Assembly: GCA_905372605.1 (NCBI GenBank)
Contig: CAJPPQ010000081.1
Span: 1 to 5,541, forward strand
Source of the DNA: Porphyromonadaceae bacterium
Lineage (GTDB): Bacteria > Bacteroidota > Bacteroidia > Bacteroidales > Paludibacteraceae
Length of the DNA stretch: 5,541 bases
Direction: 5' to 3'
Positions 4,069 to 5,541 of the stretch are shown here, in pieces; the stretch's first letter is position 1, and each line of letters starts with the position of its first letter. Made by a program: the position numbers and the translations under genes. The notes under the pieces were generated by a model that saw only the letters and a list, made by a program, of their open reading frames with translations, made no database searches and was not told the origin of the DNA.

Positions 4069-5541
4069 ATGAACAACGCTATTTTTAGATTTCAGCAACC
4101 CAAGAACGAACCCGTATTGGGTTATGCCCCGGGGAGCAACGAACGTAGAGAACTCGAACGAGAGTTGAAACGTCAGTACGAATGTACGATAGAGATACCT
4201 CTGATAATAGGAGGCAAAGAGGTGAAGACCGGTAAGATAGGAGAGGTAGTGATGCCTACCGAACACGGACACGTACTTGCTACTTACCACCAATGTACCT
4301 CGAAAGAGGTCAAAGCCGCTATCGATGCCGCTCTGGATGCTCGTAAAGAGTGGGCAGCTACCCCTTGGGAAGACCGCGCAAGTATCATTCTGCGTGCGGC
4401 GGAACTTTTTGCTCATAAATATCGCTACGTGATGAATGCCGCCTGTATGCTCGGACAGGGCAAGAATGCTTTTCAAGCAGAGATAGACTCTGCTTGTGAG
4501 GCGATAGACTTTATGCGATTCAACCCCTTCTATGCCGCACAGATATATGCCGACCAACCATTTTCGCCGACGACAGACTGTATCAATAGAGTAGAGTATC
4601 GCCCGCTCGAAGGCTTCGTATACGCTATCACTCCGTTCAACTTTACGGCTATTGCCGTCAATCTCAATATTAGCCCCGTACTTATGGGTAACGTAACGGT
4701 ATGGAAACCTGCTACCACGGCATTACTATCGAACTATTACGCTATGAAGATACTTCAAGAAGCAGGTGTTCCCGACGGTGTTATCAACTTTTTGCCCGGC
4801 AAAGGCAGCACCATAAGCAAGATAGTAATGTATCATCCTGAGCTGGCAGGGATACATTTCACGGGCTCTACCGCCGTATTCCAATCGTTCTGGAAGACGG
4901 TCGGAGAAAACATCGCCACCTACCGCACCTACCCGAAGCTCGTGGGCGAAACAGGCGGTAAAGACTTCATTTTCGCTCACAAGAGTGCCGACCCGCAAGA
5001 GCTGGCTGTGGCTATCGTCAGAGGAGCATTCGAGTATCAGGGACAAAAGTGTTCGGCTGCCTCGCGTGCTTATATACCGAAGTCGTTGTGGGGCGAGGTC
5101 AAAGAGAGTATCGGCGATATGCTAAGAGGTATAAAGATGGGCGACGTTCGCAACTTCACCAACTTTGTCAATGCCGTCATCGACCAGCAGGCTTTCGACA
5201 ATATAGTATCTTATATAGAGCGAGCTCGCAAGGCGAAAGACGTCGAAATCGTCTTTGGCGGCGAGTACGACAATAGTGTAGGTTATTTCATAGAACCTAC
5301 CGTAATACAAGTGAAGAAACCCGACTTTCGCACTATGCACGACGAGATATTCGGACCTGTCATCACTGTATATGTCTACGACGACAAAGACTTCGAGAAG
5401 ACACTCGATATTTGCGATCGTACTTCGCCATACGCACTTACGGGCTCGATATTCTCACGCGACCGCTATGCCACACTCGTTGCCGAGCGTGCATTGAGGT
5501 TCTCCGCCGGCAACTTCTATATCAACGACAAACCTACGGGA
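4069..5541 (+). CDS. 1-pyrroline-5-carboxylate dehydrogenase, C-terminus cut by the window
   Basis: This NAD-dependent aldehyde dehydrogenase oxidises glutamate semialdehyde, the open form of 1-pyrroline-5-carboxylate, to glutamate in proline, ornithine or arginine breakdown in the cytosol. 491 codons are present and the frame is still open at the edge, where NDKPTG marks the start of the last conserved segment. Full-length family members are about 540 residues. Catalytic features are intact: PFNFTAIA (189-196, Asn191 as oxyanion-hole candidate), FTGS (264-267), the general-base Glu294 in GETGGKDF and the nucleophile Cys328 in YQGQKCSAASR. The 34-residue Glu-to-Cys spacing is that of the ALDH superfamily, and EIFGPV lies near the end. 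The N-terminus (IFRFQQPKNEPVLGYAPGS) fits the stand-alone, PutA-free group of P5C dehydrogenases. The ATG at 4069 follows a typical Bacteroidota leader without Shine-Dalgarno sequence. It has its own promoter and no apparent link to the upstream surface operon. Its base composition is visibly richer in G+C than that operon. Confidence 0.95.
   Translation, partial: MNNAIFRFQQPKNEPVLGYAPGSNERRELERELKRQYECTIEIPLIIGGKEVKTGKIGEVVMPTEHGHVLATYHQCTSKEVKAAIDAALDARKEWAATPWEDRASIILRAAELFAHKYRYVMNAACMLGQGKNAFQAEIDSACEAIDFMRFNPFYAAQIYADQPFSPTTDCINRVEYRPLEGFVYAITPFNFTAIAVNLNISPVLMGNVTVWKPATTALLSNYYAMKILQEAGVPDGVINFLPGKGSTISKIVMYHPELAGIHFTGSTAVFQSFWKTVGENIATYRTYPKLVGETGGKDFIFAHKSADPQELAVAIVRGAFEYQGQKCSAASRAYIPKSLWGEVKESIGDMLRGIKMGDVRNFTNFVNAVIDQQAFDNIVSYIERARKAKDVEIVFGGEYDNSVGYFIEPTVIQVKKPDFRTMHDEIFGPVITVYVYDDKDFEKTLDICDRTSPYALTGSIFSRDRYATLVAERALRFSAGNFYINDKPTG

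Noticed and set aside
4045..5340. Several minus-strand frames opposite the dehydrogenase gene
   Set aside because: The plus strand encodes an unbroken aldehyde dehydrogenase with intact Glu294 and Cys328, so the opposite frames are a by-product of its codon use.
1..5541. Search for CRISPR arrays, tRNA or rRNA genes, insertion sequences and attachment sites
   Set aside because: No regularly spaced repeats, tRNA-like cloverleaf, rRNA-like segment, transposase or integrase motif, or flanking direct repeat was seen by eye.

Overview
The window looks like a chromosome segment from a Bacteroidota bacterium, probably of the order Bacteroidales. Four intergenic sites match the Bacteroidota -7 promoter element TAnnTTTG. 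Start codons mostly lack a Shine-Dalgarno sequence and sit behind AT-rich leaders. The window also encodes a DUF5606 protein, a family I know from this phylum. Genus and species cannot be fixed from the sequence alone.

Layout, left to right. (1) Positions 1-100, minus strand: the first 33 codons of a U32-family protein (TrhP/RlhA/YegQ type) that runs off the left edge. (2) Positions 101-439: a divergent intergenic region with a -7 element for each direction and a small hairpin-bearing leader. (3) Positions 440-3186, plus strand: a tightly packed operon. It encodes a CDP-glycerol glycerophosphotransferase-like protein, a 25-codon small ORF fused start-to-stop with its neighbours, a TagD-type cytidylyltransferase, and a stand-alone asparagine-synthase-family ATPase that lacks the glutaminase domain. 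(4) Positions 3187-3367: a convergent, structure-rich intergenic region with a strong hairpin terminator, a compact three-way-junction fold and a second small terminator. (5) Positions 3353-3904, minus strand: the DUF5606 protein. (6) Positions 3938-4011: two back-to-back promoters with good -33 and -7 elements. (7) Position 4069 to the right edge, plus strand: 491 codons of 1-pyrroline-5-carboxylate dehydrogenase, still open at the edge.

How the genes fit together. The cytidylyltransferase should activate an alcohol phosphate, most likely glycerol-3-phosphate, with CTP. The PF04464-type transferase should then move that group from the CDP carrier onto a surface glycan or lipid. The asparagine-synthase-like protein would adenylate a carboxylate and form an amide, perhaps on the same glycan or on the transferred group. 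This is a small cell-surface decoration cassette set among housekeeping genes (U32 protein, DUF5606, proline catabolism). No glycosyltransferase, flippase or polymerase is visible, so its acceptor must be made elsewhere. The most interesting part of the window is this cassette, with its coupled 25-codon ORF and glutaminase-less amide-forming enzyme. Its biochemical function is inferred, not shown.
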